Source of the DNA: Apus apus
Taxonomy: Eukaryota > Chordata > Aves > Apodiformes > Apodidae
Direction: 5' to 3'
Assembly (NCBI RefSeq): GCF_020740795.1
Contig: NC_067290.1
Coordinates: 17,741,001 to 17,805,000 of the forward strand
Length of the DNA: 64,000 nucleotides
Shown here: positions 52,525 to 64,000 of the stretch, in pieces
Numbering within the stretch: the stretch's first letter is position 1
Layout: each line of letters starts with the position of its first letter
Position numbers and translations under genes: made by a program
Notes under the pieces: generated by a model
Seen by the model: only the letters and a program-made list of their open reading frames with translations
Database searches by the model: none
What the model was told of the DNA's origin: nothing

Positions 52525-55500
52525 GGACAAGGGACCACCAGGCTGAGAGAACAGTGGGAAGGACACATGGATTGGTGAGGGCAGGAGGGAGCCATACCGA
52601 TGGTGATAGTGATGGGCATGGCGAAGGGCCCATCTGAGGGCACAGCTGGCTTCAGAAAGGGGCCCTGATCCAGCCCCATCACATGTGCTCACTCCTCTCC
52701 ACATCTTTGCCCCTCCTGGGGGGCACAGCAGAGGAGAAGCATTGATCTGCTTCACTGGACCCTCACCAGGACCCTCGACCATCAGGGGTTTGGGTGAGCA
52801 GGGTACCTGATGCCACCACCCTGCACTGAGGACACTGCCAGCAGCCCCGGCTCTGCACATCCACAGCTGGCACCGCAGAGCTCTGGGGCTGCCTTGCTGA
52901 AGACAACAACCTTCAGGCTCAGTTTGGCTTGACAGTTGTGACCAGAAAACAACTCTAGTTTTAGGACACAAAACCCTGACACATTCACAAAATGAAGGTT
53001 GAGTACCATGCACACTGACCGTAGATGAAGACAATAACACAACAACAAACCATTTTGCAGGGCAGGAGGAATAATTTATCCATCTTCTCTACAACCTAAT
53101 TAATTTACATACTTGATTTTACAGGGAGATGTTCCTCATAATCCAGCATGGACATGTGCTAAAAACCTCACATTATTTTTATATTAGTATTTTTTAAATG
53201 AAGATTTTCCCCAGTGAGACTAGGCACAGTAGTAAAGTTAAACACCCACATAAGTGATAGCAGGATCAAAGACCATGAACCACACAGGTTTCCTTGCAAG
53301 CACATTTAGCAGGATGAATAACTTTATATATAAACTCCATCCTAAAAGAAAAATCAATAAAGACACACTCCTTTAAAGAAATAAAAAACTAACAGTAAGA
53401 AAGGGCAGAGATCACCTGTAAAAAGCAGCCTGTATGGTGACAATGAAGAAACAAAAATGATTATGTTGTGCAGATGGAAAATGCTAACTGCTAAGCCAAA
53501 TTAAATAAGATCTGGATAACCAATTTCACCATCTCTTGCAATTTAATTTACTCCTCTTTAAATAGAAAGCAAGATAATGACCATTTGGGAGAGCCTGGAA
53601 TCTAAATATTCATTGCTATGCCTGCTCCAAGCTTTCTCTCTCTGTTTTTAATGGTGAGCTCACCAAAAATGTTAATAATGAAAAATAATTTTGAAAACCC
53701 CACAATAAGTGGTTATATCTAGGCACAGATTTTCACAGAAGAGCTGGAGAGGAGAGGAGGAGAGTGCCAATTTCTTATGACCCTGAAAGGGCCACATCTT
53801 GCCTCCGTGCCCTTGACAGCCTGCACACCTAATACATTTTTTGTGTCCTCTGCTGAGGCTGCCAACAAAGTATTAATTTTTGGATATGCAGCAGCAGCAT
53901 CACTCTGGAAATAAGGCCAAACCCACTAGAGTAATTACAAAAACTAACTGAATCCAGCACCTGCCCCTGATGGGAACCACATGCTTCAGTGAAAACCTCC
54001 AGATTCCATTAATAGAGAGCTGCTCAGCATTTAAAATACTATAGCTCAGGCTGAAAAAAAAAAAGTTATTCTGTTATAAACAGTCTGAGCTGTGAGGAAC
54101 AATATAAAAGTACAACCCCCACACCTCTGAGACACAGAGCAAGAGCCAGGCAGCAGAGCCTCTATCATTATTCTAAATGAGACGTGTAAAGCCTCAGTTT
54201 ATTTCTTGGTTACATCAGTAAATACCAGGCTTCAGTGGCACAAAGCATGTTGTGGGAATCTCAACTAGCAGCAAATTAATCTGGTTGTGGAGGAAGGGCA
54301 ATCACAGGATGCATTGAATTAGAACATCCTTTGCCTACAGAAATTTCTGAGAAGTCGTGACATGGAGGCAAAAATGAGTCTCCCGAGATGAATCCCACAA
54401 GGAAAAATGATGGTGAGAAAAGCCTCCTGACTCTGCTTAGCCATCTCACACTGCCAGCACACCTTGAATAAAATCAGTTCAAAGATGAAAAATCTCAGGA
54501 AAATCCTATCATTTTCAGAAAGCTATTTATGGAGCTTTAATTAAAAATTTATTTTATTGGTATTTGCTACATAGCCGGAAGGTCCCCTTTTAAAGAAAAC
54601 CTGGTGATGCCATCCTCTGTGCTTTTGTACCTTCTCAAGCAGATTTACCATAAACAAACTCTGTTAGAGTGCAGTTCTCTGTTGCAAGATGCCACAAAGG
54701 TGAAATGAGTTGATTTAAAGCTCACCATTGCAGAGAACATGCCTGGCTCCATCCCTCACTCCTTCTTCTGGCCCCATCCTCCTTTTGCTTGCAGAGTTCT
54801 CTGGATAAACAAGCAATTTTCTGCCAAGTCAGTGAACTGAGTCAGGCCATGAAAATCTCTTATAAAGCAGGAGTCAGCTGGCAGATTTAGCTCAGCTGAT
54901 CTCAGATGAGTAACAGCTGAAATTTTCCCAGGTGACTATTGGAGGGGGGAAAGGTAGAGTGGGAAATAGTGTCTGGCCTCATTCTGTGTGCCTCTGGCAC
55001 TGCTTTCCTGCACTCAGCTTCAGGCACCTGAACCTCTTTGCCACAGCAAAGGCCTGAGTGGCTCCATGCTGGACACGAGTAAAAGTGAAGCAGGTCCATT
55101 CTAGCCAGAGGAGACAATGAGTAACTCACAACTCTTCCCATGGTTTAACTGAGATTTAAATCCCTACTTTTATAATCCTATCTGATCCCCGAATTTTGAC
55201 AGCAATAGGTACATTACATGTGCTTGAAACATCATTTGCCTGTTCCAGGAGCTCTTACCATAGCTCCCACAGGGAATCCCCGTGATCCCACCCTTCCTCC
55301 CGCCAACAGTTGTGCACCATCACTGGGGCAGCTGCAAGGCCTTCCTGCACGAGAAGTATCAGGAAAGTATTAGGCTTATTTTAGCTGCATTATAATGCAG
55401 TTTAGCACCTGGGAGAGGAAGGGAACAAGCACCATATGAGCTGTCATGTTGATTTCCACACTGGAAGCATTCCACAGCTATTTCCAAGGCGATAGGTACA

Positions 55501-58500
55501 ACACCTTAGGAAATACTTAATAGATAACCAGAGTTTGTTTGTTCAGTGCTCCTGATTGAAAATGAACTGCAGGAAATGTTGGACTAGGCCTCTCTCTGGA
55601 CAAAGCTCCTCTTTTTTACTCTGAGGCAGAGTTAGTTGGAGCATAAACCTTCCCAGACTTGAGAGATGGCTCGAGCACAAGCCTTGGCTGCTGTGCCCAG
55701 CTGCTGCCCCGCTGCCTGCCAGGCTGAACCAACAGCCATGAAATGTAATTTCCCTACCAAACACTGGTGTCACGATCACTTGCTCTTGAAACACTGCCTG
55801 GGACTTCAGAAGCATATTAAGTAACACAAGAGCTGCTTCTGAGAGATTCCCAGGAAGATAAACTGATCAACCAAGAGCCAAAGCAGAGGTGAAGATGAAG
55901 GGATTTTATTTGATATTTGCTTCCAGAGGCTTGAATAAATGTTTTTTTAAAACCTAAAATGTGATATTAAAGTGTTGAGTCCCAATGCTTTTGGCAAAAG
56001 CACCCTCATCTAGGAATGATTTCGTATCAGCCAAGCTGTTAAGCAGAGGTTGTCATGGAAACAAGTTATATTCAAATTATATGGCCAGAGATATACTGTA
56101 TTTAGTGAGTTCTTCATTTGCTGCATATTGGGAACATGTCAGAACTAAATGATATTGCATAACTTTGTTTTGTTAAAAACAAACTGGCTTGCTGCTCCTC
56201 TTTTTCTGGCAGCCTGCCTGGGACAAAAGAAGTTTCATGCACAGTACCAAGCACCGCTCCATGGGAGAAGCTCCTCACACAGCTGGTTCCTGCTCATTAA
56301 AGTCTTCCTTCACATGCATGAACCTACCAAAGTCAGCAGAGGAACCTTGCCTTAGCCTGAGCAATTGAACCATTCACTGTTCCAAAAAGAAATGCAGTTC
56401 CACTAGATCCTGTCCTTCCTCACTAAAAGAGTTCCTGCATGTGCATCGTGCAGGTATAAAAAAAGTTACCTATAAAAGTAACCAGTTAATGCATTCATGG
56501 GCATCCCATCAATGACTGTGGCCTCCTTGTAAACGTGGGACTCCTATTAACTTACTGGCTGTGAGTCATGCTGGAATAAACCTCAGGGAGGATGTTGTGC
56601 ATTCTGAATTTATACGGCTGCCTTTTTAGCTGTGGAGCTGTTAAAAAGTGCATGAATTTTGTTCCATATGCTAGGAGAAAATGTTGATTTTTTTTAATAC
56701 AAAAAAAATTAATTGAATAGTCCAGGGAATAAACCCAGATCAAATTGCCTTTGGCCAGGAAGGACACGGTGTGGAAACTTCAGCCTGAGAAGTGAAAACA
56801 AAAATGAAAGACAAAATTGGCTCTAAAATCACTATCCTGGGAACTGCTGTGCAGACTTTACAGAGCAGCATCCAAAGGAGACTGTTTTAAGGGGTCTCCC
56901 AAGGGATCAAGATTCCTGATTGCCCAATAGAAGCTGAGCATTAAGTCAAACAAAAGTAAAAACTTACCCTTAAAGTCGTTACATGGCTGGACAGGCTGTA
57001 AAATGCTTCACAGGAAGGTCATAACCTGCGGGTCCAGGGGCCGCTGAGAACAGAATGGGAGCTTGTTGGCTTCTGGGGCAGGTAATCCTAAATTTCCCAA
57101 GCTTTTTCACTTTACAGGTTACAAAGGGAAACAAAGGTCAAACAGCTCCTCTGACACATAAAAAAGCAAATCACAGGATGGAATTTTGCCAGATGTGAAC
57201 ATGAAGAAGCAGAGCCAGTCCTCTACCTACCTCAGATTAGTGTGCCCCTGCAATGGTCTCGGTCTGTCAGGGTCTCTGACGCGCTGCAGAATCACAGCAT
57301 CTTTGGTCACCAACGCTTGTGAAGGAAGGCTGAACCCCATCCAAATATGTATTGACTTCAATATGCTTTAGATTAGACCTTTATTCTTTACCTAGCCTTT
57401 TCTGGGGTTCTGAAGTGGCTTGACTCAGCATCCAATCCATGCATTGGCAATGAGGAGACTTGAATTTCTTGCTTAGCTTTAGATACTAAGTTTCCACTCC
57501 CATCCCTCCACCTTCCCATTCCCCACACTTGCACAACACCAAAGCTACTGTAGGTGCTAAAGAAAGAGATGTCCAGCAAAGGTGAGGTCAGGACCATAAA
57601 TGCAAGAAACCCGATGGACCTCAAATCTGTTACATGCTGGAAACAAACTCCAAACAGGGTGGTTTTTTTTCCTCACTTCGCAGTAAAATATCTGCAGAGT
57701 GTTTCACTTAGATATCACTTCTTCAAACATGGGGATCTCAAAATAGCACATTCCACAATGCTATTCTGTGTTACATTAAATCAAAAAGAATGTTATTGGC
57801 ACCACATCTGGCATTGGCTTTGATGTGGAACATGAGCTTATCTACTGATCTTTTTTTACAGGCATCCCAGTATACAGCTGAAGGAAACAATGTGCAGGAG
57901 ACACATCCTACACAGTGAGCAAAACTGTTAGCCTGTACTGCAGAGACAGCCTGGGGTGGAAAGCCTCAATATTGATATTGTGATCAATAAATTAATAAAT
58001 TCTAAAATATATATTAAAAAAACCCCACAGATAATAATATTTGTCTAGGTTTCATGCTCACCTCTTGCAAATTATGAGTTCAACGCTGCTCTACGGTTCA
58101 GCTCATAGGGATCATTTGACATTCTCCATCACACTCTTAGCAAATTCGGTACCTGTCCAAGCCAGTAAAGCCAAAGGCCCCTCTGGAAATAAACCACTAG
58201 AGGGAGACTGACTTCAGCAATGGAACATCCACAGGGAGAAAACCCTGCACATGATTGAAAAAAAACCAAGCAAACAGAATTCAATTAAAATGTGTTCCCT
58301 ATAGCTCAGGTAAAAAATTCCTCTTTGTGTTTCTTCTTCACAGATAAAAGTGGCTGAAACTAAAGGGTCAAGTTTGGCTTCGTTATTGGAAGTTGAGGGA
58401 GTGTGGTGTAAATGGGATCAGGCAGTCACATATTCTTCTACTGTTTGTAAAAAAGGTTAGGCTGACTCTATTAAAAAAAAAAACAAAACGAACAACAAAC

Positions 58501-61500
58501 AAAAAACTCCACACATCAAAAAAGTACCCCAGCCACTGAAAATACTAATAGCTGTATCCTAGCAACACCACGGATTCCATGTGGACTTTGTTCTGGAGTC
58601 TACAGCCTTATTTCATCAAAATTATTGACTTTCTCCAAGTCTCTAAACGACCATCAAAACACACTTAGTGCTTAAAAAATACAAACATTTAATTAGTCAC
58701 ATTAATGAGAAAAAAAGACAAGCAGCATTGCGTGCTAGCACTCCCTTTCTATGGAGCTCGGTTTAGCTCCCTTTGAAATCAATGTGAGAATTCCCACTTT
58801 CTTTATTGGTTCAGACCTGGGTCCCTCTTTTGAGAAGCAAAGCTGCAAATGGCTCTACAGAACTTGGCAGATGAGGTTTGTTTCCCAGGCTGGGCTCAGA
58901 CATTGCACAGCTCTCCACAGTCCTCCCAGTCATGTCCTTGTTGTAAAGGTAATCCAATTGGCATTCAAATTATATACCCAGGCTTTCTACAGGCTTTTGT
59001 ACTATGCATATAACCCATGTCTTTTTATTTTTTCCCCATACCTTTGTTTTTCTTTAGCCCCACAACTTTTTTTCAAGACCACCAAAAAAACGTGAAATCC
59101 TGTTGGATCTTCCCAAAAAGCCCATCCCCTGCTCCTCTCAGGTATGAAGACTTCAGGTTCAAGACAGCTTTGAGAGGTTTTCTCTCAGCAGCCCTGCAGC
59201 ACTGAAGTGAACTTCATTAGATAAAATACAAGAGCAAAAAGCCACATAAATATAAAATGAAACCACTCAAAGAAAAACCCTTCACACAAAAGGAACAACC
59301 AAGAAAAAAAAAAACACAACAACCCAACCCCATATAAAGAAGCTGTTTGTTATCCTTAACAGCTTGCATGACAATCCAAGGAATCCCGGGGCATTTTGGC
59401 ACTTAACTCAGGGTTTAGGTAGGCTCAGATTTTGGTCACAATTATTCACTCAGCTCCAAACTACATCACAGCTTTTCTGACAGTTTTTATCTGTTATTTC
59501 AAGCTCTGCTTCAGTAAGTGAGCAAGACCTTTTACCAGAGAAAGCGCTATTAAAATAATAGATTCCTTTTCATCAGCCTGCCTTAAAAGCTCATTCGATA
59601 GGACAGAGAGGTAAAAAAATGTTTCTCTTGCTTTCCTCAGCCTACAAAGCTGGTCAAGACCCACAAACATTTCTGAATGGCAAAATCTTTTTACATGCTA
59701 TTTCTGTAGTTGAAAAAGAAGTGATGAGAGAACACCTTTGTTGAAGAAGTCATTTAAATACAGAAGGGTTAGTTAGCCACTTACAGCCCTTGAACATGAA
59801 GCTGGGGATGGCTTGATTTGAATTCCAGATGTGGTGCTGAGCTGTCTGTGCTGCAGCAATGGGGAGAGCCTTGACCTGAGCTCTGAATTGCTGCTTTCCA
59901 TCCTGGGAATATGCTGCTGGAATACCATCCCACCCGAACACCCCAGTCACGGCTTCATCTAAACAGACAATGCTCATTAGTTAAGAATGTAGCATTCAGC
60001 TAGTGTTCATGGACTCTCTGATACTGTTAAGTCTCACAGTTTTAGTCACACTGAAGGTTTTTGCATTGCTCATCCCTTCATTTCAACCAGCTGTGGAGGG
60101 GAAAAGGACCTGTGGGCAAGGAGGGGACATCCATCTGCACACAGTGCCAAAATGAGAAAGAGTAGCTCTGGCTTCATTCTAAGCTGTGCACAGGTATAAA
60201 CCCACAGGAAAGGTAAGACATAAGGACAATATAAGCAGCAAAGAAATCAGCTTTCAGATTTTATTTCCTCTGGTTAAAAGATGGTATCAGAAAGTACCTC
60301 CAGCAACCCCAAATAATTCTCCCTGATGATTAATTTCAAAACTGCTCCAAGCCCAGTAACTAAAAAAAAAATAGAGATGCATATTGAATTATGTTCCTAG
60401 TCACACCTTGTAAGGGTGTTGCTGGGCTAATTTATACTGGGTAATATGTAAAAGGAGGGTGGGGGGAAGTAAAATACACAATAAAGATGAAGATGCTTTG
60501 ACAGTCAAACAGATTTAATTTGAAGGCTCTCATTAGCATTTAGTAAGAGCAGCAACTGCAGTCAGGAACAGTCCTGCTGGTGGGTTGCACCAGGATTGCT
60601 TTCCATGGCAGACACTGCAGACAGAAAGAGGAGAAGAGCAGGGGTTAATTTCAGACTAAGAACTTGATTTCACAGTGACTTTGAAAATGGACTTTCAGTT
60701 GTACATTACCTTTGTTTTTTACCCAGTGAATTTTCTAGACAGGTGTTCACAGCAGGTCTAGTCAAAAGCAGAGCAAGGAAAGCAATGGAAAGAAATTGTT
60801 TCATCACCAAAATGTCACCTTTTGGCCTGCAGCTGCCCATGCTGCCCAGGTGAATTTGCTGTCAGGTGCCATGTTGAGGGTGGTGGTTTCATCCTGTGCT
60901 GATGAAACGGTGCAGCCCCCATGCAGGGAAGGGCAGGCTGTGAGGGTTGAAGTCATTCATGCAGGGAGATGTGGCTACAGTGTGTGAAGTCTGTTGCTGA
61001 CTGTTTGTCCTGCTGTCAGGTGTTCCCTCAGCCCATGAGATGGCTGCAGCACATGCATGTATGCATGTAAGTAGGAATACACTTATTTGTTGCAAGACAT
61101 TATAACCCTCCCTCCTAACAATGAAGAATTTTGGGCCTCAGAAGCACCACAGCAACAGAGCCAAGGGTTGGCAGTGCTCCTAAAGGCAATAAACTGCTTA
61201 TCTTCGGCCTAAGGAGTTTATAGCACCCATGTATCTCCAAAAGCTCATTAGCTCTTCAGTAAGCAGCTGAGACATGAGATGCACAAGCAGAACAGCAGTG
61301 GCTTGAGGTTGCTACAGCACAGATAAAACTTCTGGGGTTGGTTAGTCTGCAGCTGGCTGGTTCAACAGCCTGGAGCAATCCCACTGATGGGAAACTGGAG
61401 AAAGCCCAGTCTTGTGAAATGCTCCTTATTATCTGGCTTTGCTGGTAGGAGAGTGCATAGGAGAGCTGAACCTCAGCCCTGAGCCTGCATTGCATCCTCT

Positions 61501-64000
61501 TCTCCCTTGCCCTGAGCTGCTCCAGCCACTCACTGCCTCCAGGGCAGAGGGGTGGGAAGTGCAGCCCAAGCAGCTGGTCTGTATCCCCTGAGAGGAAGAG
61601 AAGGAACAGGAAAATCTGTCCCTGGGGCAGCTCCCCTGGAGATTTTAGAGGAATGGGTTTTCCTAATTTACTTGGTGTGTCTGTGGGACTGGAATCGCAG
61701 CGACAAGCTCCTGCAGGACGCCACGGTGTCAGGGACATTTCCTGTCTCACTGCAGCTATTCCCCATGTCACAGGGAAGCTCTTGCACAAAAGAGCTGCTT
61801 CTGAAGAACAATGTGTCACCAACAATTCAGTGAGGGGAGTTTTACAGAGCCAGTGATAGAAGTGAGCAGGAAGGAGCTATTCTTCCCCTCTGCTTTTCTT
61901 CCCTCTCCATTGAGCAGAGTCTTGAAAGACCAGCTCCCTTTGCAGAAGGCTACAGAACTTTTATCAAGGGGCATACATGGAGGCATTCACAGCCATGATA
62001 CCTGTGTCTGGTTATTTCCAGTCAAAATAAGCTCCTACTCAATTATAGAGAAGAATAGAGAAGCTCAGCCTGACTCACAATCACATGGGGGGAAAAATGA
62101 GAGGAGTTGTTCAAGTTCAAAATGTTCAGCTGGCTGTGGAGGAGGATTAGTGCTGCTGTGGAAGGAGGCTTTCTCTCCTTCTGCAACAGCACAGCACTAA
62201 GGGGTGGAAAAGACCCGAGTCCACTTCCCTGCTGTGCCAAATATACTCCTCCGTTCTTCTCTCCTCCCTCCCCAAGAGAGCACATGAAGTATTAAACAGT
62301 TAGGAATAAGCCCTTGAAAAATGTGATAGCTAGCTGTCAGGTACCTCTCTGGCAGGGAGATGTGACTGCTCGCCTGCAGATCCTCTGCTGCCATCCAGGA
62401 AACTGGGATGCAACAGTGACATTAATTCTCTCATCCACTCTGGTGTCAGCTCCACGTTTTGCGTGACTGTGCCAACAATTCTGTGAAGAAAACCACATCC
62501 AAAATGCTTCATTAGTGTTTTGCCGAGCGGAGATCCAGCCTCTGCTTGCCCAAGCTTTTCCCAACATGATGGCAGCCCCCAGTGCCCATCCCCAACCTGA
62601 CATCTGGACCTTCTTGAAGTGAGAGGTGGAGCGGGGGGTTTCCAGTGTTGTTTTAAATCAATCTTCCTTTCATTGACACGTACCATGGCTGTGCCCTGGT
62701 TACGGAGGGCAAGCACGACTCCTGTGCAAAGCAGTTATTTTGGGTAATACTGTAAATTTTGCAGACTTAAAACTTCTCACAGCTTTCATGTTTGCTGGTG
62801 CCCAAACATTACCTTAATGTGTCATCTTCTGTTCCATCGTTGCCACAAAGTATTATCCTGATCCTTGGAAACACCCACAAAGCCACCCCATGATCTTGCA
62901 CTCCATCCTCCCTTTGCAGGGATGAGTGATAGCCATGGTTAGGGCAATGCCATTCCCTAGGGATGCCATTCCCTAGACTGCAGCCTCACTGCTCACTCAT
63001 CCTCCCCCTTCTCTAGGGTTCATCTCAGCTCTCTCACCTATCTCACAGTTGGATTTTAAGTTCCCTTGGAACAGAGATAGCTTTTTGTTTTGCTTATATA
63101 GCACCATGGTCCCTGACTCACTCCTTTAGGTGCAAAGATAACAAAAATAATGAATGTCATCCAGAGAGACATCTAGGAATTACAGGAAGCTGGGAAGGAG
63201 GATCCAAATCTTTCTTGTGCCAGCTCAAGTGTGACTCAAGCTTCCATTATCCCTTTCTGTTCCAGACTGACCTTTTCACCTCCTTTATTTCTAAGCCTGA
63301 AAACTTCTCCTTGCCTGGATTGCATGTGATGGCAAAATCGTTTTGGCTGACTGCCCTCTCCTGTCCTGCTTCCCGATCTCTGCTGTGGAGGGGCTCTGGG
63401 TTTATCCTTCAGGCATGCCCAGACATTTCCTGCTTCATCCCTTATGTCACACCAGAGATGACATTGATTTCTACTACAGTAGTACCAAGGACACAGGACA
63501 CTTTCCAGAAACGTTATGCAGAGCTCCCAGACACAAGAACACAAACACCACCACCAATAATAAATAGTTAAGACTTCGGGAAGGATGCTGGTGACTGGTG
63601 GAAGGCAATATGCCATGGGATTTGCTGCTAGAGTTGGTAATTCAGCCGTCTTTCCCGCTGGAGGCAGCGAGTGCAGAACATGAAGAGGCAGCCAATTCCA
63701 GTAAAGCACACTGAAAGGTCAGAGGAATCCATCTAGTTTGTGCAGCACCATTTCATAAGCATAGAAACACTCTTCATTAAACTCGTTTTGTGAAAATGAG
63801 TGAAGTGAGCAAGGGAAATAGCTGAACACACTCATTACAATCTCTGGAAATTACCTGTTCCCCAGGACTGCTGTGATGGATCTGGCTTTTGTCCAGCTGT
63901 GCCCATTTCAACACACACCCAGTGTTTTCAGCCCCTGCCTGGGCACTGGAGCTCGGAGCCCAGTGTTTCCGTGCTGTGCCCAGGGACACCCCAGGCTGGA
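52525..64000. other. Intergenic DNA upstream of EIF4E3
   Basis: About 11.5 kb without a supportable exon, CpG island or repeat family. I looked for the mammalian neighbours GPR27 (one long intronless receptor exon) and PROK2 (short cysteine-rich exons) and found neither. The longest frames (189 residues at 61256-61825, 188 at 52474-53040 and 157 at 63236-63709) show no family features. Confidence 0.55.
62945..62978 (+). repeat. Short direct repeat, AATGCCATTCCCTAGGG type
   Basis: ATGCCATTCCCTAG occurs twice with three bases between. It is a local duplication in intergenic DNA. Confidence 0.75.

Noticed and set aside
52474..53040. 188-residue minus-strand frame next to the EIF4E3 promoter, tested as GPR27
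   Set aside because: No seven-helix hydrophobic pattern; its end overlaps the CR1 fragment.
61256..61825. 189-residue minus-strand frame considered as a PROK2 or retroviral remnant
   Set aside because: No prokineticin cysteine pattern and no retroviral motif. The plus strand is equally open at 61552-61833.

Overview
The window looks like nuclear DNA of a bird. It contains two 3' fragments of CR1 LINEs of the avian type, vertebrate intron-exon structure, large CpG islands, and one complete spliced gene whose reconstructed protein is clearly vertebrate eIF4E3 (EIF4E3). I cannot name the species. Nothing bacterial, viral or CRISPR-like is visible.

Layout. (1) 1-6340: AT-rich single-copy DNA with no coding exon; a few minus-strand splice-like sites are present. 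(2) 6340-9610: a very large, extremely GC-rich CpG island with a 48-base G run, a GC minisatellite, a consensus CRE and forkhead-type motifs. It has three strong minus-strand splice donors. In vertebrates EIF4E3 lies beside FOXP1 in the same orientation (FOXP1 downstream of EIF4E3), so the best reading is the promoter and non-coding first exons of FOXP1, transcribed leftward. This rests on synteny, because no FOXP1 coding exon is in the window. (3) 9610-35980: about 26 kb of intergenic DNA with no supportable gene, a few conserved-looking AT-rich blocks and one possible old CR1 remnant. (4) 35980-52094: EIF4E3 on the minus strand. All seven coding exons can be placed to the base, with GT-AG introns and consistent phases, and together encode 205 residues. 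Introns hold a CR1 fragment, a possible MIR-like SINE, a CpG-rich patch just upstream of exon 2 and two unexplained ORFs. (5) 51650-52240: the EIF4E3 CpG-rich promoter, with a CR1 3' end (52271-52524) directly behind it, about 180 bp upstream of the start codon. (6) 52525-64000: intergenic DNA with no recognisable gene. GPR27, the head-to-head neighbour of EIF4E3 in mammals, and PROK2 were not found here.

How the parts relate: EIF4E3 encodes a cap-binding protein of the eIF4E class 3 type (Cys instead of the first cap-stacking Trp). It probably shares a regulatory neighbourhood with FOXP1, whose promoter lies about 26 kb beyond its 3' end. Most long open frames here are by-products of GC-rich or stop-poor DNA and are not listed.
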